The position numbers and the translations under genes were made by a program. 64,000 nucleotides of DNA, taken from the NCBI RefSeq assembly GCF_003286085.1, contig NW_020825332.1, forward strand, positions 1,297,001 through 1,361,000, written 5' to 3'. Source of the DNA: Drosophila persimilis (Eukaryota; Arthropoda; Insecta; Diptera; Drosophilidae). This document shows positions 59,217 to 64,000 of the stretch, one piece after another. How positions within the stretch are numbered: position 1 is the stretch's first letter; every line of letters begins with the position of its first letter. The notes under the pieces were generated by a model that saw only the letters and a list, made by a program, of their open reading frames with translations, was not told the DNA's origin and ran no database searches.

Positions 59217-60567
59217 GCTAGACTGCATTCATCAATTATTTATTATGGCATTTCTCCGATTTTCAAATGTTTGCTAAATAATTTGATTGAAGCCACCGCA
59301 GGATATCTAATGAAAGTGCTGATCACGTGCCCGCTACGAGAGCTATTTACTCAGTGCAATAAAATCGCAACCAAGGACGGGGGAAAACCGCAAGCCAGAC
59401 AGACATTTTCTCCCACTTTACAAGCGCCTAGAGAGACGCCGAATATTCCGCAACACCGCAAGAGGGACAGAGTCTTCCGCAAAGAAACATGAAATGGGTA
59501 AGCTTCAAATGAAAATGCATGTTTTTCACTTGAGTAGTCTACAATTCGGTTGGTGGGGTCTGCTTCTGTGGCCTTGATGTCTAGTGCAAAACTAAAATTG
59601 CATTGTCCGCATCTTCCATGCCCCAGTATGTGTTTATGTGAGTACTTTCTGTGTTCGTGTGTGACTGCGCCTTGTGGGGCGTTCTAACTGTGGTTTTGCC
59701 AAGCGCGGGAAAATCAATAGCATCCCATCCCGATGCACTTTTCGTCCAATCAAAGAAGCAGTTGCGAAAAAGAAATAGTATAAACCGATTGAATTCTGAC
59801 TTGTACTACCACCCTTTTGCACCCCATACACCACCTGACTAGCGAGGGCGCATATCGAATCCCATAGAACGCCATCGCTTCGTTGTGCAGCCCTGAAGTC
59901 AACGTTTCCCAACGTTCTGTTGCAGGCATTGTTGCACTGAGGTCATTTAGAAACTGAAACAATTCAATATTAACACGTAATATCGAAAGAGAGAGCTTGT
60001 TCCTTGAGTCTTGAGCTTAGGGCAGGGCGAAGAGGTGGCCGAGGCCGAGGCAACTCCGCAGCACGAGCGACAGGCGACGACCGGCGACGATGTAAGTAGC
60101 GAGCGTTAACCTCCTATCAAAAGTAACCACCTCCCAGCAAATTTCCAAAATCGTTTTCGTTTGCGTGCCTTATTTCGTTATCGTTTGTTTTTATTGATAT
60201 TTTGGTAGCAGAGACAAAATTGTATTACCTCTTAACAGCAGAATTGGCAACAACTTCCAGTTACAATCCTTCGTTTAGTTCCGCTAACGCGCTTAACCAA
60301 TTGGTCCTGCCATTAATGTTTAGTTGCTAATCCCCAGCCCACACAAAACACAACACAATACAAGGACACTGGCACATGAATTGGAGCTCATATGTGTTTA
60401 TTATTGAACTGTCGAAATGTATTCCCAGAAATGATGTGCCAGAGCTCTCATAAAACACTCAATCTACATAGTACAAATATGTAGATAGTTTATAAAACAC
60501 ATAATACATTTATTACACTGCTTGGGAGAGACAAATCTAACGTTCGGCCTCAACCAATCCACAGACA

Positions 60568-63224
60568 ATGCCCTCGGCCATTAGCGGCGCTCCGCACGGC
60601 CAAGTGCACATACCCAGCAACGAGGAGTGCGGCATCCGAGACGTGTGGAAACATAACCTGGAGGAGGAGTTTCGCACCATACGCAAGGTCGTGCAGAAAT
60701 ATCATTATGTGGCCATGGACACAGAGTTTCCCGGCGTAGTGGCGCGACCCGTTGGCGAGTTTCGATCCACCGCCGACTATCACTATCAGTTGCTGCGCTG
60801 CAATGTGGATCTGCTGAGGATCATTCAGCTGGGTCTGACCTTTATGGACGATGATGGCAAGACGCCTCCAGGATACTCCACGTGGCAGTTCAATTTCAAA
60901 TTCAATCTAAGGTGAGATAATGGTGTTAATAATGACAATGATTGTGTTGTTTTTGGTTATATCATAAAATATCTTTGCACTAGTGAGGACATGTATGCCC
61001 AGGACTCGATCGATTTGCTGCAAAACTCTGGAATACAGTTCAAGAAGCACGAGGAGGACGGCATCGATCCAATTGAATTTGCCGAGCTGCTCATGAGCTC
61101 GGGCATTGTGCTGGTAGACAACATCAAGTGGCTGTGCTTTCACTCTGGCTACGATTTCGGCTACCTGCTCAAGCTGCTCACTGACCAGAATCTGCCCTGC
61201 GACGAGGCTGACTTCTTCGAGCTGCTGCACATCTACTTCCCCAACATCTTTGACATCAAATATCTGATGAAGTCGTGCAAGAATCTAAAGGGAGGCCTTC
61301 AGGAAGTGGCCGATCAGCTGGAACTGCGTCGGGTCGGACCCCAACATCAGGCTGGCTCTGATGCCCTGCTCACTGGCATGGCATTCTTCAAAATGCGTGA
61401 GGTACAGCACATAAATGCACATAATTTGCACATTGTCCCTGAAGAGACTATTGTACTTTTTTCCTATCTGCTTGAGAATACCATGCACTTAAAGCCAATC
61501 GTCAGCACGATCGCTCTCTTTAGCAGCCTATCAAACAAAAACAACAATGTTGCTAAAAATGCCAGTGCTAATGGTAATGGTAGTGGTAATGGTAATGGTG
61601 AAGGAAAGTGCTCTACCGACGTTCCTTTGACATCATCATCATCATCGCCCTCATCATCACCAAAAGCGGCCGGCAGTAGCAGCCTTCTAATTTCAAGCTC
61701 GTACACTGTCACGCCACCCACATCCCCAACATTGGCTGGGGGGGGGCATGACGTAGTGTCGCTTGCTTTGTTTATTAGAGGCTGCAGCACCAGCACGGAG
61801 AGCTCTGATTCCTAATCCTTGTGTGTTTCCGTTGCCTTGCCAATCAATCAATCACCACTAACTCGAATCATTTCAATCATTTATTTGGATTACGGTTTGG
61901 TCTATGGTTTCGTAGCATTTCCATCCCTAAACTAGACTCTATTTATTATTTTTGTACATAATTACATAGATTATAGAACGCATTGAATGCTGCACTTGGA
62001 GTGCAAGTGCTTTTTGCCAGTGCCGAAGGGCATCTGAGCCACAATTAATGGATCAATGGATTAATAAGCTTGAAGTGTTTATCTCTTTTTTTTTAGTTAG
62101 TTAGTTTAGTTTGTTGAACAATGAATGAATTCTAATCTTAAAGTAAGTGTTTTTTAGTTAGTTTAAACTGTTTAAGGTCATGTGAAACATGTCTGTTAAT
62201 TTTAAAGATTACGAAAACGAAAAGTGAAGTTAAGAGAAAACGTTCTATGTTTCTGAATGGAAAATTAAATGAATTGAAATTAATTTTCTTTTTCAATTTT
62301 ATTTATGATTTCTGGTGTGTGGGTCTTGAACTATGTATTTTGCATTCTTGATACGCGCTTTTTGGCTTCTCTTATCTTGTTATGTTTCATTTGGGCTTGA
62401 GAGGAATATTAAACAAATTTAATTAATATTGAATGAAAATTATCAATTGTATTTCGAGTTATATTTTAAAGCTATTTGCTTTTTTTTCCTTTTCTTTTAT
62501 TATTTATTCAAAGCATACATACTATATACAAAACTGATTATGATGAAGAATTTTAATTATTTTTGTTTAGCATTTACTTCTTAAGTTTATTTATGTTATA
62601 TTGTTTGTTTACGTTAATTTGTATTCTTTAACTCCATCTCCTCATATCTTATGATTTTAAGATCTATCTTGGCGTAAATTTCGAAAAAATGCATTTTTTG
62701 TATACTTATTACGGCGTTGGCTTTAGTCCTTAAATAATAACCAAAGACTGCAGAATTGTACACTATTATACGATACCCTCAAGACTAAAAGATACAAATT
62801 ATTAAAACAAGAAATAATCAGATCAGATCGGTAAACGGTATGTAACATATAATTTAATCAATTCCAATAACAAAAACCTTGAAATAGAAAACAATTTATT
62901 TGAGATATCTTTTACTCTGGCCGTAGACAGATTTTGCTTCACTCCAGTAGATATTTTTGCATTATTTAATCCTTGTGTACAAAATGTTACCTTTTCTAAC
63001 GCTTTTGCTCTTCGGCAATCTTCTGGAATCTTTAATATGTAATCTGTAATATGGAATGTTGTGTGTCTAATAGAATCGCCTTATCAAACTTCTTACAGAT
63101 GTTCTTTGAAGACAATATCGACCATGCCAAGTATTCAGGACATCTGTACGGCCTGGGCACCTCGTTCATCGTGAACGGCAACAACTTCCACGAGAGCAAT
63201 GGCGAGACGAGCAGTGCCTCATGA
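60568..63224 (+). CDS. Pop2: CCR4-NOT deadenylase Pop2 (CNOT7/CAF1)
   Basis: Exons 60568-60911, 60984-61401 and 63099-63224 join in frame to 295 residues. The DEDDh nuclease fold is complete: Asp51 and Glu53 (VAMDTEFPG), Asp172 (HSGYDFGYL), His236 and Asp241 (GPQHQAGSD). It is closely similar to human CNOT7 throughout, including [50 protein letters not shown] and the C-terminal [20 protein letters not shown]. Family knowledge: Pop2 binds Not1 and Ccr4/twin in the cytoplasmic CCR4-NOT complex, shortens mRNA poly(A) tails and serves miRNA, Nanos and Pumilio repression. Leader exons lie upstream (about 59220-59497 and about 60000-60091), with the last acceptor ending at 60564. A retained-intron form could end at 61815 instead. 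Confidence 0.97.
61402..61815 (+). CDS. Alternative C-terminal extension of Pop2 by intron retention (137 aa)
   Basis: If the donor after FKMRE (61402) is not used, the frame stays open for 137 codons to TAA 61813-61815. It begins [34 protein letters not shown], then changes to [12 protein letters not shown], poly-Ser ([11 protein letters not shown]) and [13 protein letters not shown]. All catalytic residues would be kept, but the conserved C-terminal 41 residues would be lost. Total length would be 391 residues. The donor GTACAG is weaker than a GTRAGT site, which favours retention. The rest of the intron (61816-63098) is AT-rich with nothing recognisable. Confidence 0.45.
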   Translation, partial: VQHINAHNLHIVPEETIVLFSYLLENTMHLKPIVSTIALFSSLSNKNNNVAKNASANGNGSGNGNGEGKCSTDVPLTSSSSSPSSSPKAAGSSSLLISSSYTVTPPTSPTLAGGGHDVVSLALFIRGCSTSTESSDS

Positions 63225-64000
63225 TTTATACTGATGGGCAATGCTGTTGTGCCTGATAAAAAGCCAGTCGAACCAGAAGGAGCCGGAGAAGATGCCGCAC
63301 CGGAATCACCACCACTCAAGGACACTCGGACAACCGAACCCACTTTAACAGCACCGCAATAATCACCTCCTCCTCTCCCAAAAAAAAAAAACCTCCCCAT
63401 AAAACAGACCATCAAAACAGCTTTTGCACTTTCCATTTATAATATTCCCGTTCCCCGTCAAACACAAATTTGCTGTTCATTTAAAGAAAAACAAATACCA
63501 AACCAAACAAAAAAGAAACCACTGGCATAAACAAATTTTCAATCTAAAAGGGAAATAGAAAAAAACGTCAAACTGAAATAGAAATATAATCAATTTCTGC
63601 ATGTCTAAATGTGTTACGAATACAAAACTAAGATAACTAAGCTAATATTGTAAGCCAAAAGGCCACATAGAGTGTCGTGTCTTTGTATAAAACAAAACAA
63701 AAAACAATATATTTAAACATTTTTAAATTAATATAATTCGACACGATTTTTATTATTGGTTCTTGGATGGGCCCAGTAACAAAGCAAGAATAATCTCTGT
63801 TGGAGGATGAAACTGTCAAGCGTGCACATCTTAAACCTTTGTACAATAATCTCGGGTATATTATTTTTAAAATTAAACGACGATAAGTTACCGTGTGCAT
63901 CGATTATTAGAATAAAAATATCAACAAAAATATATATCGATAGATCAATGTATCAATATAAACTGAACAACATTATCAGGGTGACCGTTTATATGTTATA
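63225..64000 (+). other. Pop2 3' UTR and downstream sequence
   Basis: AC-rich then AT-rich UTR-like sequence. No clear AATAAA before about 63690. No further gene is visible before the window ends. Confidence 0.5.

Noticed and set aside
59634..59962. Minus-strand frames of 92 and 70 codons upstream of Pop2
   Set aside because: They lie in the Pop2 leader/intron region, start without a convincing context and show no recognisable domain.

Overview
This window looks like euchromatin from a Drosophila, most likely an obscura-group species, from the block equivalent to D. melanogaster cytological region 67B (Muller element D). The evidence is short introns with GTRAGT/YAG sites, opa-type CAG/CAA repeats, abundant CA and TATG microsatellites, and a recognisable run of genes: Qtrt2, Uch-L5, Jarid2, Fbxo28, path, Lrrc59, RpS9 and Pop2. 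The species and synteny assignment is from memory of fly gene order; no search was run. All exon joins were made by reading splice sites and checking reading frame.

Layout. 1-333 (-): 5' part of the queuine tRNA-ribosyltransferase accessory subunit. 1.8-2.3 kb (-): a tentative four-exon membrane microprotein. 3.7-14.3 kb (+): a locus with two copies of an unnamed ~145-residue domain, each followed by a His/Pro-rich tail; it can be read as two genes or as one gene with alternative splicing. 15.8-16.9 kb (-): Uch-L5, head-to-head with Jarid2 (+, 17.8-26.3 kb). 27.5-28.6 kb (-): FBXO28-type F-box gene. 29.6-30.5 and 31.3-32.4 kb (-): two small secreted proteins, one with a chitin-binding CBM14 domain. 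36.9-40.7 kb (-): amino-acid transporter path. 47.4-49.1 kb (-): LRRC59. 49.7-50.8 kb (-): RpS9. 52.3-52.8 kb (-): SPEF1-like CH-domain protein. 54.2-56.4 kb (-): SLC26 anion transporter. 60.6-63.2 kb (+): CCR4-NOT deadenylase Pop2. The long spaces (32.4-36.9, 40.7-47.4, 57.4-59.2 kb) hold simple repeats and old transposon fragments but no gene I can support.

Most genes are housekeeping (tRNA modification, deubiquitination, translation, mRNA decay, ER membrane) and sit among tissue-type genes (cuticle-like secreted proteins, transporters). Jarid2 belongs to the PRC2 chromatin pathway.

The observations I consider most worth checking are: a dispersed repeat family placed just upstream of four housekeeping genes in the same orientation; the phase-compatible two-domain locus at 3.7-14.3 kb; an open, codon-like intron-retention C-terminus in Pop2; and two RNA-like structures inside RpS9 introns, one of which has G-U pairs only on the transcribed strand.
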